Source: Pseudomonadota bacterium
GTDB taxonomy: Bacteria; Pseudomonadota; Gammaproteobacteria; Burkholderiales; JABEVD01
Length of the DNA stretch: 41,468 nucleotides
Direction: 5' to 3'
Assembly: GCA_021835845.1 (NCBI GenBank)
Contig: JAKBJU010000019.1
Location: 1 to 41,468 of the forward strand
Of this stretch, positions 1 through 8,977 are shown piece by piece; position 1 is the stretch's first letter, and each line of letters starts with the position of its first letter. Both the position numbers and the translations under genes were made by a program. The notes beneath the pieces are model-generated. The model made no database searches. It worked only from the letters and a program-made list of their open reading frames with translations, and was not told the origin of the DNA.

Positions 1-79
1 GTAGCCGCACTACCTGCTTGCGTCTCTCGTGCAACTGCTCCAGCTTCTGATATCGAGCGTCTTCTTTGTCCATCCTCAT
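1..79 (-). CDS. IS630-family transposase, N-terminal fragment running off the window
   Basis: The minus strand opens with ATG at 79 and encodes about 26 residues before leaving the window. The start reads MRMDKEDARYQKLEQLHERR and continues into a basic KQVVRL stretch, which resembles the N-terminus of IS630-type transposases just before their helix-turn-helix. An internal ATG at 73 is an equally possible start. The 91 bp at 37–127, covering this start and its leader, recurs inverted at the far end of the window and begins at a TA dinucleotide, as expected for an IS630 end because these elements insert at TA. The family is recognised from memory of similar proteins; the catalytic DDE domain lies outside the window. 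Confidence 0.65.
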   Translation of the reverse strand, partial: MRMDKEDARYQKLEQLHERRKQVVRL

Positions 80-127
80 CAGACATCAGAAACCCATGAA
101 AGTTCATTCTTTATTCCGCCGAGTCTA
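37..127 (-). repeat. Left copy of a 91 bp inverted repeat (IS630 end)
   Basis: Read on the minus strand from 127 to 37, this segment matches 41029–41119 on the plus strand with three mismatches. Identity starts exactly at TAGAC in both copies and stops inside the transposase N-terminus, just after the codons for QKLE. The TA at 126–127 is the likely insertion boundary. Confidence 0.9.
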
Positions 128-312
128 CAGGGGGGGGGGATGACGAATGACAAAACGAGTATTCTTTAGCTTTCACTACTAAGAATGTTGCCGACTTTCG
201 AGCAAATGTCGTTCGCAATCACTGGCTGACCAAACCTGACCGCGAGATTTACGGTTACTACGATGCCTCGATTTGGGAAGCAGCGCAGAAGCAAGGTCCC
301 GTCAGCCTAAAA
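128..312. other. Unassigned 185 bp between two IS remnants, with a G10 tract
   Basis: This piece lies between the IS630 end (127) and the truncation point of the IS5/IS1182-type transposase (about 315). It begins with a run of ten G at 130–139. One plus-strand frame is open from 151 and reads protein-like text such as NHWLTKPDREIYGYYDAS, but it has no clear start and runs on into sequence antisense to the transposase. It may be a remnant of a gene broken by the insertions. I do not recognise the family. Confidence 0.4.
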
Positions 313-315
313 GTG

Positions 316-738
316 CTACTTCGACAGCAGATTCGCCGCTTTCGCCTGCACCTTGATCCCCTCGAAGGATTTCTCCGCCACGTCATGCGTCAGCAAGCGC
401 TCCAGGTTGTGGCAGAACACCGTCGCATCCCAGACCTGATCACCCATTTCCAACCCGACGAACCAGCGAAACAACAGATTGAAATCGATCTGCTCCATCA
501 ACTGGCGCTCGGAACGGATCGTGTACAGAATCTGCAGCATTTGCGCCCGCGGCAGCTTCTCCGGTGCAATCGAAGGCCGCCCCATTTCCGAATACATCTC
601 GTCGAAAAGTGCGTTCATCCGCATCAACGCCTTGTCCACCATCTCGCGAATCGAGCGTAGCGGATGACCCTGCGGTACCCGATCTTCCAGTTTGACGTAG
701 CTGAACAGGTTCATCACCTTGCTGTCTATACCGCTCAT
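316..738 (-). pseudogene. Truncated IS5/IS1182-type (DUF772) transposase
   Basis: The encoded 140 residues begin MSGIDSKVMNLFSYVKLEDR and include GRPSIAPEKL, YTIRSERQLMEQIDFNLLFRWFVGL (split here as two adjoining motifs) and WDATVF, the hallmarks of the N-terminal DUF772 domain of IS5/IS1182-like transposases. The start at 738 matches the usual N-terminus; an upstream in-frame ATG at 777 is less likely. Full-length relatives are roughly 350 to 480 residues and continue past ANLLS into the catalytic DDE region. Here the frame ends two residues after that point, so the catalytic part is gone and the element cannot mobilise itself. The leader at 739–820 contains TTTTTTCAGCAGCTTGTTA, which may be part of the original IS end. 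The remnant lies just past the 3' end of the downstream sensor kinase gene. Confidence 0.8.
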
Positions 739-875
739 CTCATTCCGTCCCAGTTGGCAATTCCGCAATCTTACCAACTTCGGGAAGCTTCTGATTTTTT
801 CAGCAGCTTGTTAAATCATAATTGGCGACAGCCCGGTTTCGTTGTCTCCCATCCAAACCCGCTCGACGGGGAGAG

Positions 876-2252
876 CTAGGTCCGGCTGGAGAAGCGCACC
901 TCGAAGGTCTTGGAGTCGGTCGAATCGACGAGGAAAACTTCCCCGTTGTGGGCATGGGCGATTTCCCTGACGATGGAAAGCCCCAGGCCGCAGCCCTCCT
1001 CCTGGCTGCCCAGGATGCGGTGAAAGCGCTCGAAGATCTGCTCCTTCTCGGCTTCCGGAATCGGCGGGCCGTTGTCTTCGACGGCAATGACCGCTTCTTC
1101 TCCTCTCCTGAAGACCCGCACGGTGACTTTCCCTCCTTCCTGGGTATAGCGGATCGCATTGTCAACGAGATTGCCCAGCATTTCCTGAAGCAGGAATGTC
1201 GATCCTGAAAGCAGGACGGGTTCGTTTGATGCCTCGAAGCCCAGGTCGATGCCCTTCTTCAATGCTTGGGGCACCCAGCGTCCGGTGATTTCGCTGGCGA
1301 GTCCGTTCAGGTCGATTTCGGACAGGATTCCGGTCTTTTCCCAGCCGGGCTCGGCCCGGGCGAGCGCAAGCAGCTGGTTGACGAGGTGGATGGTCCTTTC
1401 GCTGCTCGTCTGGAGCAGCTCGAGAGAATGCCGAATTTCATCGGGATCGCTCTGGCGCAGGGCGTAATCCGTCTGGGTCTTGAGTCCGGCAAGGGGGGTC
1501 CTCAACTGGTGCGCCGCGTCGGCGATGAAGCGGTTCTGCGCAGTGATGGCCTTGTTCAATCTTTCGAGCAGATTGTTGATGGCGCGGATCAGGGAGCCGA
1601 CTTCCCGCGGCACGTTTTCTTCGGACAGCGGACTCAGGTCCTTGTGGGAGCGGCTCTGTACCTCGTCCTGGAGCCGCCCCAGGGAGGACAGACCTTTCGT
1701 GACGCCCAGCCAGATAATCCCCGCAGCAAGGCCTGTCAGCAGCATCTGGGGCAGGATCACGCCCGCCAGGATTTCGTTGGCGAGAACCCTGCGCTTGATC
1801 AGGGTTTCCGCGGTTTGCACCAGGATCCAGTCCGCCTTGTTGCCGGGCATGCGCAGATAAAGGGAGGCGATCCTGATGTGACGGCCTTCCAGGGTGCCGT
1901 CGTGATAATAGGGCTTGTTGAGATAGATCCTGGCAGGCTGCGGCGCGGGAAGGCCAGGAGAACCCGCGACCAGCCCATGGAGGCGGCTGCTGACCTTGAA
2001 GTAGACCTTGTCGTAAGGATCGATCTCGATCATTTTCAGGGCGGTTTCAGGCAGATCGAGAATCACCTTGCCGTCTTTCGCCCTGACCTGCTCGGCAAGC
2101 GTCAGGGTGGAATCGAAAAGGGAGCGGTCGTGGGCGAGATCGGCGAACCTGACCGCGATGGTGTAAGCGATCACCCCGCCCAGTATCCACAGGGAAAGCA
2201 CCGGGACAAGAAGCCAGAGCATGAGCTGGCGGTGCAGCGAAGCCGGCTTCAT
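876..2252 (-). CDS. Sensor histidine kinase (QseC/TctE-like) of the efflux-linked two-component system
   Basis: This 458-residue inner-membrane histidine kinase would sense a periplasmic signal and phosphorylate the regulator encoded just upstream. Visible parts are a first membrane helix (about 11–33), a periplasmic segment of the two-component-sensor N-terminal type (about 35–160), a second helix (about 162–184), a HAMP-like linker, the H box AAHQLRTPL with His248, the N box LGNLVDNAIRYT, the G1 box VEDNGPPI and the G2 box GCGLGLSIV. The start at 2252 is chosen because its ATG overlaps the regulator's TGA as ATGA; a longer frame to 2384 would run deep into the regulator gene. The divergent position next to an RND efflux operon suggests it controls that pump. 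The ligand (a metal, peptide or other toxicant) cannot be told from sequence. Confidence 0.93.
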   Translation of the reverse strand: MKPASLHRQLMLWLLVPVLSLWILGGVIAYTIAVRFADLAHDRSLFDSTLTLAEQVRAKDGKVILDLPETALKMIEIDPYDKVYFKVSSRLHGLVAGSPGLPAPQPARIYLNKPYYHDGTLEGRHIRIASLYLRMPGNKADWILVQTAETLIKRRVLANEILAGVILPQMLLTGLAAGIIWLGVTKGLSSLGRLQDEVQSRSHKDLSPLSEENVPREVGSLIRAINNLLERLNKAITAQNRFIADAAHQLRTPLAGLKTQTDYALRQSDPDEIRHSLELLQTSSERTIHLVNQLLALARAEPGWEKTGILSEIDLNGLASEITGRWVPQALKKGIDLGFEASNEPVLLSGSTFLLQEMLGNLVDNAIRYTQEGGKVTVRVFRRGEEAVIAVEDNGPPIPEAEKEQIFERFHRILGSQEEGCGLGLSIVREIAHAHNGEVFLVDSTDSKTFEVRFSSRT

Positions 2253-2917
2253 TGCTCCTTCTCGAGGAGATACCCCAGCCCCCGTATGGTGCGGATTTCG
2301 ATGTCGGCAGGCTCCAGCTTCTTCCTCAGCCGATGGACATAAACTTCGATCGCATTGGGGCCGATTTCCTCGTCCCAGCTGCAAAGCTTTTCGGCGAGCT
2401 GCTCCTTGCCGACCACCTGGCCTGCCTTCAGCATCAGGATTTCCAGCACCCCGAGTTCCCGGGCGGAAAGCTCCAGGGGGGTTTCGTCGATATGGACGCG
2501 CCTTCCGGCGATATTGAATGCGAGCCTTCCATGTTTGAGGAGATTGCTGTGCGCGCCCTGTCCGCGCCTCACCAAGGCCCTCACTCTTGCCTCGAGCTCG
2601 GCAAGATCGAAAGGCTTGGTCAGATAATCGTCCGCGCCGAGGTCGAGCCCAGCCACCCTGTCTTCCACGGCGTCCTTTGCAGTCAGAATCAGAACGGGAG
2701 TGGCCTGGTTATGGGCCCGGAATCGCCTGAGTACCTCGAATCCATCCAGTTTGGGCAACCCGAGATCGAGGATCAGCAGATCGTAATTCTGGAAAGACAG
2801 CGCATGGTCCGCATCCAGGCCGTTTCTGGCGCTGTCGACGGCATAGCCTGCCTGCTGCAGCGAGCGGGTCAATCCGTCCCTGAGGACCATGTCGTCTTCA
2901 GCCAGCAGTAGCTTCAT
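2249..2917 (-). CDS. OmpR/PhoB-family response regulator of the efflux-linked two-component system
   Basis: This is a 222-residue DNA-binding response regulator. The receiver domain spans about 1–115, with acidic residues E7-D8-D9, phospho-acceptor Asp51 in LILDLGLP and Lys101 in LTKPFDLAE. A winged-helix output domain follows (about 125–220), ending in RTIRGLGYLLE. It resembles the QseB/TctD/PmrA group. Its stop overlaps the kinase start by four bases, so the two genes are co-transcribed and probably translationally coupled. It is divergent from the RND adaptor gene, with 153 bp between the starts. That gap holds a direct-repeat operator candidate at 2983–2999, consistent with autoregulation and control of the pump. 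Confidence 0.95.
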   Translation of the reverse strand: MKLLLAEDDMVLRDGLTRSLQQAGYAVDSARNGLDADHALSFQNYDLLILDLGLPKLDGFEVLRRFRAHNQATPVLILTAKDAVEDRVAGLDLGADDYLTKPFDLAELEARVRALVRRGQGAHSNLLKHGRLAFNIAGRRVHIDETPLELSARELGVLEILMLKAGQVVGKEQLAEKLCSWDEEIGPNAIEVYVHRLRKKLEPADIEIRTIRGLGYLLEKEQ

Positions 2918-2982
2918 GAGGTATCCGATATCAACACGCCGATTCTAAGCCGATCATGGATCATGCCGCAACCGTCTGAAGA

Positions 2983-2999
2983 CTGTAAGGAATGTGTAA
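2983..2999. promoter_or_regulatory. Direct-repeat operator candidate for the OmpR-type regulator
   Basis: The plus strand reads CTGTAA-GGAAT-GTGTAA; the minus strand reads TTACAC-ATTCC-TTACAG. Two hexamers repeat in the same direction with an 11 bp period, the geometry of PmrA/QseB-type boxes (6 bp, 5 bp gap, 6 bp). It sits midway between the divergent regulator and adaptor genes. The assignment is inferred from position and geometry. Confidence 0.55.
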
Positions 3000-3070
3000 T
3001 TTGCCCCATGCTATCCTTCGCCCTCGCATCAACGGGGCCCTGAGCCGGGTGCAGGGGAGAGAAACGGGCA

Positions 3071-4258
3071 ATGAAAATCGAAAAAAAATATCTTTTCGGG
3101 GTGGCGCTGGCAGCGATTCTGGTTGCGGTCGGCATTCGCCTCTTCAATCCCGCCCAGCCGAAATTGCCCGCCGCACCTTCTTCCGCGCAAGGGACTTTCC
3201 GCCCGACCAGAGGCCAGTGGGAAAATCTCGCGGTGGCGCCGGTGCAGGCAATGACTTTTCGCACCGAGCTTTCGGCCGAAGGCAATCTCGCCTACGACGA
3301 AGACGCCATGACCCAGGTATTTTCGCCTTTTACCGGACGCGTCACGCGCATCATCGCCAAGCCCGGAGACGTGGTCAAGAAAGGCGCTCCGCTGATGGCC
3401 GTGGCGGCAAGCGAATTCGTGCAGGGGCAGAGCGACCTGATTGCCGCTCGCGCCCAGGTCGCTCTGGCGGAAGCTGCCGAGAAGCGCCAGCATGCGCTTT
3501 ATCTCGCCAAGTCCGGGGCGCTCAAGGACTGGCTGCAAAGCCAAGCCGATCTTGCTGCCGCACGGAACAGCCTCCAGGCTGCCCGCGAACGCCTGCGTAT
3601 CCTGGGTAAATCAGACCGGCAGATCCGGGCGCTGGAATCGGGATCGAAAGCCGGCAGTCCCGAGGCGCTGGTTCTGGCGCCGATAGCCGGCACGGTGACC
3701 CAGCGCCAGGTCGGCCTTGGCCAGTACATCAACAGCGCGGCCGGGGGGGCGACCAATCCGGTTTATACCCTGAGCGACCTGTCGACGCTCTGGCTGATTG
3801 CCAATGTGCCGGAGTCCGATGCGGGAAGCGTCCGTGTCGGCCAGCCGGTCGAGGTTCATGTATCGGCCTATCCGGGGCGGCTGTACAAGGCCAGAATCAC
3901 CTGGGTTGCCCCTGCAATCGATCCGGGCACCCGCAGGCTGCCGGTTCGTGCCGAGATCGAGAATCCGGACGGGACCCTGAAGGCGATGATGTTTGCGAGC
4001 TTCAGCATCATTGCGGGCGATGAAACCGTTGCGCCAGGCGTGCCGCAGAGCGCGATTGTCTTCGATGGCGAAGCAACCCGAGTGTATGTGGTGCGCAACG
4101 ACGGTACGGTCGCCCTGCGTCCGGTAAAACTGGGACGCGCGCGCGATGACGGCATGGTCGAAGTCGCCTCGGGATTGTCTGCCGGAGAAAAAATCATCAC
4201 CGGCGGAACCCTGTTCATCGACCGCGCCGTAACCGTGGGGACGAACGCCGGGTCATGA
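3071..4258 (+). CDS. RND efflux periplasmic adaptor (HlyD/CusB/CzcB-like)
   Basis: This 395-residue membrane-fusion protein should link the inner-membrane pump to the outer-membrane channel encoded downstream. It has an N-terminal membrane anchor or uncleaved signal (about 7–25). A first beta-barrel and lipoyl half follows with VFSPFTGRVTRIIAKPGDVV (about 83–102), then a helical hairpin rich in Ala and Gln (about 120–190), a second lipoyl half at VLAPIAGTVTQRQV, a CusB-like beta-barrel (TLWLIANVPESDAG) and a membrane-proximal C-terminal domain. A purine-rich site lies just before ATG 3071, and its last codons overlap the pump start as ATGA. No His- or Met-rich metal-binding extension is visible, so the substrate is not indicated by this protein. 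Confidence 0.93.
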   Translation: MKIEKKYLFGVALAAILVAVGIRLFNPAQPKLPAAPSSAQGTFRPTRGQWENLAVAPVQAMTFRTELSAEGNLAYDEDAMTQVFSPFTGRVTRIIAKPGDVVKKGAPLMAVAASEFVQGQSDLIAARAQVALAEAAEKRQHALYLAKSGALKDWLQSQADLAAARNSLQAARERLRILGKSDRQIRALESGSKAGSPEALVLAPIAGTVTQRQVGLGQYINSAAGGATNPVYTLSDLSTLWLIANVPESDAGSVRVGQPVEVHVSAYPGRLYKARITWVAPAIDPGTRRLPVRAEIENPDGTLKAMMFASFSIIAGDETVAPGVPQSAIVFDGEATRVYVVRNDGTVALRPVKLGRARDDGMVEVASGLSAGEKIITGGTLFIDRAVTVGTNAGS

Positions 4259-7200
4259 ATGCAATCGTAAAGTTTGCGCTGACCCAGCGAGTTCTGGTCG
4301 TTGCGCTGTTGCTGTTCATGCTGGCCGCCGGCGTCGCGGGCTTCTTCAAGCTCAACATCGAAGCCTATCCCGATCCGGTCCCGCCTTCAGTCGACATCAT
4401 CACGCAAAGCAGCGGCCAGTCGGCGGAGGAGATGGAGCGCTACATCACCATCCCCATAGAAATACAGATGGCGGGAATCCCGCATGTCACCAGCGTGCGG
4501 ACGATCTCGCTTTTCGGCCTCTCCGACGTGAAAGTGAATTTCACCTATGATTTCACCTACGAAGAGGCCCAGCAATGGGTGATCAACCGGCTCTCCCAGC
4601 TCCCTCCCCTTCCCAACGGCGTGCAGCCCCAGATTTCTCCCACGAGCCCCATCGGAGAGATTTATCGCTACCATGTGGTCGGCCCTGCCGGCTATTCGGT
4701 GACGGATTTGAAGACCATCCAGGACTGGATACTGGAGCGGCGCTTCAAGGCGATCCCCGGCGTCATCGATGTCAACGGCTGGGGCGGCAAGACCAAAACT
4801 TACGATGTTTCCATCGATCAGCAAAAACTCGTGAATTACGGGCTGACGCTGCCCCAGGTGCTGCAGGTGATCAACAACAGCAACATCAATGTCGGCGGAC
4901 AGACGGTGAATTTCGGAATGCAGGCTGCCGTGGTGCGCGGAATCGGGCTGATCCATTCGATGGACAGCCTGAGGCGCACCATGCTGACATCGAACAAGGG
5001 GACTCCGGTATTGCTGGGCGATGTCGCCACCGTTTCAGTCGGGCATGAGCCGCGCCTCGGCATTGCGGGCCTCGACCAGGAAAACGACATCGTCCAGGGC
5101 ATCGTTCTGATGCGCAGGGGCGCAGAAAGCATGCCGACCATCAAGCAGGTCGAGGCCGAAGTGCGGAAGATCAATCATTCGAACATCCTTCCCCCGGGCG
5201 TGCGTATCGAGCGGATCTACGACCGCAAGGATCTGATCAACGTGACGACGCACACCGTGCTGCACAACATGCTGACGGGAGTTTTGCTGATTTTCCTGCT
5301 GCAATGGATTTTTCTGGGCAATCTTCGCAGCGCCATCATCGTTGCGGTCACCATTCCCTTTGCGCTGTCTTTTGCCGTGGTGCTGATGGTGGTGCGCGGC
5401 GAATCGGCGAATCTGCTTTCCATGGGAGCGGTCGATTTCGGACTGGTTGTCGATGCTTCCGTGATCATGGTCGAGAACATTTACCGGCATCTTGCCGAAA
5501 GCTGGGCATCGCGGCACGAGGGCGAATCGCTGCTGCATCGCACCCGCGTGAGCACGGGGTTGCGCGGCAAATTCGGGGTGATCGCGAATTCCGCGACCGA
5601 GGTGAACAGGGCGATCCTGTTTTCTGCAGCCATCATCATTGCAGGCTTCTTGCCGCTCTTTACGCTTTCCGGAATCGAGGGACACATCTTCGGCCCCATG
5701 GCGAAGACTTATGCGTATGCCATTGCCGGCGGCCTGATCGCAACCTTTACGGTTTCCCCTGCCCTGTCTTCGCTCCTGCTGCCCAAGCAGGTGGAAGAGG
5801 TCGAAACTTTCGTGGTCGAGCGCATCAGGCGGGTATACACGCCACTTGTGGAATGGACGCTCGGCAACAGGTATCCCACGCTCGCCGGCTTCGCGCTGCT
5901 GCTGGCCCTTGCTGCCTTCGCAGCGAAAGGGCTGGGGCTGGAATTTCTGCCCAAGCTGGAGGAGGGCAATCTCTGGATACGTGCGACCATGCCGCCTTCC
6001 ATTTCGCTCGAAGCAGGAGACGGCTACGTCAACCGGATGCGCATGCTGATCAGGAATTTTCCCGAGGTCGAAACAGTCGTTTCGCAGCATGGCCGGCCCG
6101 ACGACGGCACCGATGCAACGGGGTTTTTCAATGCCGAATTTTTCGTGCCATTGAAACCGTTCGATACCTGGCCGAAGGGGGTGGACAAGGAAAAGCTGAC
6201 TGCGCAGATGACGGCTGCGCTTCAGAACCGGTTTCCGGGCGTGGAATTCAATTTTTCCCAGTACATCGAAGACAATGTCGAGGAGGCGGCTTCCGGCGTC
6301 AAGGGGGAAAATTCGGTGAAGCTTTTCGGCAACGATCTCGACACCCTTGAAAAGACCGCTGCGAAGATCGAGGCGGTCATGAAAGGGATCCCGGGAATCA
6401 CCGATCTTGCCGTTTTCAATTCCCTGGGCCAGCCTACGGTGCGCATCGACATCGATCGGGCGCGCGCGGCGCGCTACGGGCTTGCTCCTGGCGACATCAA
6501 TGCGACCGTGCAGGCAGCGATAGGCGGACAGGCCGCAGGGGATATCTACGAGAAAGGCAGCGACAGGCACTTTCCGATCATGGTGCGTTTCGCTGCGAAA
6601 TATCGCCAAGATCTGGATGCGATTAAGCGCATTCCCATAGGCGCCCCGGACCCCAATGGCGGCGTGGTCCAGGTTCCGCTCGGGGATGTTGCACGGATCA
6701 GGCTGGTTTCCGGTGCCGCCTTCATTTACCGCGAGCAGCAGGAGCGCTATATTCCGATCAAGTTCAGCGTTCGCGGAAGAGACCTTGGCACGACCGTGCT
6801 CGATGCGCAGCAGGCGGTCGCGAAACAGGTTCGAATTCCCGGCGGATACCACATGGAATGGGTGGGAGAATTCGGCAATCTTCAGGAAGCCATGCAGCGG
6901 CTGGCCGTGGTCGTGCCGCTCGCCATATTGCTCATCGGCATCCTGCTTTACATCAATTTCGGCTCTTTCGTCGACGTGTTGCTGGCCGCCAGCGTGATCC
7001 CCATGGCGATAATGGGGGGCATTCTTGCGCTTTACCTGACGGGAACTCCTTTCAGCGTTTCCGCCGCCATCGGTTTTGTCGCCCTTTTCGGGATTGCGGC
7101 AATGGACGGCATCATCGTGCTTTCCTATTTCAACAGCCAGATCGAAATCGGACTGGATCGCACCAGCGCCATGCTGCGCACCTGCAAGGTACAGATGAGA

Positions 7201-7422
7201 CCGGTGCTGATGACCTGCATCGTCGCCTGCGTCGGGCTCGTTCCGGCTGCGGTCTCGAACGGGATCGGCTCCCAGGTGCAGAAACCGCTCGCGCTCGTGG
7301 TGGTCGGCGGGATGCTGCTGGCGCCGGTCCTGATCCTGACCGTGTTGCCGGTGCTGATCATGACTTTTTCGGTGCGCCAGCCGATGCCCATAGAGGCTGC
7401 CGAAACGGCGGAGCACCCATGA
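4255..7422 (+). CDS. Heavy-metal-type (HME) RND efflux pump, CzcA/CusA family
   Basis: This 1055-residue proton-driven inner-membrane pump has the standard RND plan: helix 1 (about 10–30), a large periplasmic porter domain, helices 2–6 (about 340–510), a helical link (about 540–560), a second porter domain, and helices 8–12 from about 885 to 1040. Helix 4 carries DFGLVVDASVIMVEN, which matches the DFGxxxDGAxxxxEN signature of HME pumps, with Ala-Ser in place of Gly-Ala after the second Asp. Both Asp and the Glu implicated in proton relay are kept. The variant signature places it among CzcA/CusA-like proteins of undefined substrate rather than clearly with the Zn/Co/Cd or the Cu/Ag exporters. 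ATGA overlaps at both ends tie it to the adaptor and the outer-membrane gene. Confidence 0.95.
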   Translation: MNAIVKFALTQRVLVVALLLFMLAAGVAGFFKLNIEAYPDPVPPSVDIITQSSGQSAEEMERYITIPIEIQMAGIPHVTSVRTISLFGLSDVKVNFTYDFTYEEAQQWVINRLSQLPPLPNGVQPQISPTSPIGEIYRYHVVGPAGYSVTDLKTIQDWILERRFKAIPGVIDVNGWGGKTKTYDVSIDQQKLVNYGLTLPQVLQVINNSNINVGGQTVNFGMQAAVVRGIGLIHSMDSLRRTMLTSNKGTPVLLGDVATVSVGHEPRLGIAGLDQENDIVQGIVLMRRGAESMPTIKQVEAEVRKINHSNILPPGVRIERIYDRKDLINVTTHTVLHNMLTGVLLIFLLQWIFLGNLRSAIIVAVTIPFALSFAVVLMVVRGESANLLSMGAVDFGLVVDASVIMVENIYRHLAESWASRHEGESLLHRTRVSTGLRGKFGVIANSATEVNRAILFSAAIIIAGFLPLFTLSGIEGHIFGPMAKTYAYAIAGGLIATFTVSPALSSLLLPKQVEEVETFVVERIRRVYTPLVEWTLGNRYPTLAGFALLLALAAFAAKGLGLEFLPKLEEGNLWIRATMPPSISLEAGDGYVNRMRMLIRNFPEVETVVSQHGRPDDGTDATGFFNAEFFVPLKPFDTWPKGVDKEKLTAQMTAALQNRFPGVEFNFSQYIEDNVEEAASGVKGENSVKLFGNDLDTLEKTAAKIEAVMKGIPGITDLAVFNSLGQPTVRIDIDRARAARYGLAPGDINATVQAAIGGQAAGDIYEKGSDRHFPIMVRFAAKYRQDLDAIKRIPIGAPDPNGGVVQVPLGDVARIRLVSGAAFIYREQQERYIPIKFSVRGRDLGTTVLDAQQAVAKQVRIPGGYHMEWVGEFGNLQEAMQRLAVVVPLAILLIGILLYINFGSFVDVLLAASVIPMAIMGGILALYLTGTPFSVSAAIGFVALFGIAAMDGIIVLSYFNSQIEIGLDRTSAMLRTCKVQMRPVLMTCIVACVGLVPAAVSNGIGSQVQKPLALVVVGGMLLAPVLILTVLPVLIMTFSVRQPMPIEAAETAEHP

Positions 7423-8972
7423 AATTCGCCAGCCTTCCGGGCCGCATTCTTGCCACGATCGCATTGCTGAGCTTGCCAGGATGTGCGGTGGGGCCTGATT
7501 TCAAGAGGCCCGCTGCGCCCACTGCGAAAAGCTATTCTCCTTCCGGAGCGCTTCCCGGCGCAACGGATCGCGCCCCTGTTGCAGGGGGAGAATCCCAGAA
7601 GTTCGATGTGAAGGCCGCAATTCCATTCGACTGGTGGAAATTGTTCCGGTCGCCCCAGATCAATTCGCTGATCGAGCAGGCCTTCAAAGCCAACCCGAGC
7701 ATAGCAGCAGCCCAGGCAGCCTTGCGTCAGGCCAGGGAAAATGTGGTTGCGCAGGAAGGTTACTTTTATCCCACCGTCGGCGCGAGTTATTCGCCGTCGA
7801 GAAACAAGCTGGCCGGCAATATGGGCGGGAATTCCCCGGGGGTTCAGGGCAACGGCACGGTCATACAAACTTATTCCAATCCTGCCGGTCCGGCTCCGTT
7901 CAATGCCCCGGCCTATTACGATTTCCATGTTGCGCAGTTGACGGTGGGCTATGCGCCCGATGTATTCGGCCTCAACCGCAGACAGGTGGAGTCGGCACAG
8001 GCACAGGAGGCGGCGCAAAGGCTGCAGCTTGAGGCAACCTACATCACGCTGGCATCCAATGTGGTTGCAGCGGCATTGCAGGAGGCATCAATCCGGGCGC
8101 AGATTGCAGCGATGGAAAGGATCGTCGCAATCAACAGGGAGATGCTCGCCCTGCTCAGAAATCAGCTTGAACTGGGCGATGTATCCGGCGTCGAAGTGGC
8201 TTCACAGGAGGCTTCTCTTGCGGCCATGGAACAGGCGCTCGATCCGCTGCGGAAACAGCTGGAGCAGACGCGCGATCTGATTCGCGCCCTTGCAGGCAAC
8301 CTGCCGAACCAGGATGTGGGGGAAAAGTTTGAGCTGGCATCCCTGCATTTGCCCCGCGAGCTTCCGCTCAGTCTGCCGTCGAAAATCGTCGAACAGCGCC
8401 CCGACGTCCGGGCAGCGGAAGAGCAGCTGCATTTTGCCAGCGCCCAGGCAGGCGTTGCCATTGCCAATACCTTGCCGCAATTCGCAGTGACCGGGGCCAT
8501 CGGAGGAATGGCCTCGACGCCCGGCTGGATGTTCCGCAGCGGTGGCGGGTTTTTCGATCTGACCGCCAATGTCGCCTACACCATTTTCGATGGCGGGACG
8601 CTGAGGGCGAGGTCGCGGGCGGCGAAGCAGGCGCTGCTCCAGGCAGGGGCGCAATACCGCAGTACCGTGATTGCCGCGCTGCAGAATGTTGCCGATGTGC
8701 TCTATACCGTCCAGTCCGATGCGACAGCCCTGAAGCATGCCGCCGCCGCCACCCGGGCGGCGCAGACTGCGCTCGAATTGACGCGCAAGCAGTATGAGCT
8801 GGGGGCGGTCAGCTATCAGGCGCAGCTGCTGGCCGAACAGAATTACCAGTCGTCACTCATCAACCTGGTGCAGGCTCGCACCAATCGCTTCGGGGATACG
8901 GCAGCGCTTTACCAGGCGCTGGGAGGAGGCTGGTGGAATCGCCCCGAAGCTGCAAAGGCAGCGCACCGATAG
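7419..8972 (+). CDS. RND efflux outer-membrane lipoprotein (NodT/OprM-like)
   Basis: This 517-residue protein would form the outer-membrane channel of the tripartite pump. It starts with a lipoprotein signal whose lipobox LPGC gives Cys22 as the lipidated residue, followed by AVGPDFKRPAAP, the usual opening of NodT-family factors. The two TolC-like repeats are rich in Ala and Gln coiled coils, for example around IEQAFKANPSIAAAQAAL and KIVEQRPDVRAAEEQL. The ATG at 7419 overlaps the pump's stop as ATGA; the open frame extends upstream inside the pump gene, but only this start gives a lipoprotein signal. It ends five bases from the convergent stop of the GGDEF/EAL gene. Confidence 0.94.
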   Translation: MKFASLPGRILATIALLSLPGCAVGPDFKRPAAPTAKSYSPSGALPGATDRAPVAGGESQKFDVKAAIPFDWWKLFRSPQINSLIEQAFKANPSIAAAQAALRQARENVVAQEGYFYPTVGASYSPSRNKLAGNMGGNSPGVQGNGTVIQTYSNPAGPAPFNAPAYYDFHVAQLTVGYAPDVFGLNRRQVESAQAQEAAQRLQLEATYITLASNVVAAALQEASIRAQIAAMERIVAINREMLALLRNQLELGDVSGVEVASQEASLAAMEQALDPLRKQLEQTRDLIRALAGNLPNQDVGEKFELASLHLPRELPLSLPSKIVEQRPDVRAAEEQLHFASAQAGVAIANTLPQFAVTGAIGGMASTPGWMFRSGGGFFDLTANVAYTIFDGGTLRARSRAAKQALLQAGAQYRSTVIAALQNVADVLYTVQSDATALKHAAAATRAAQTALELTRKQYELGAVSYQAQLLAEQNYQSSLINLVQARTNRFGDTAALYQALGGGWWNRPEAAKAAHR

Positions 8973-8977
8973 GCAGG

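Noticed and set aside
5035-7464. A minus-strand frame of 809 codons opposite the RND pump gene
   Set aside because: It lies wholly antisense to a well-supported pump gene, has His/Asp/Arg-rich low-complexity text and no family motif. Long mirror frames are expected from GC-rich codon use.
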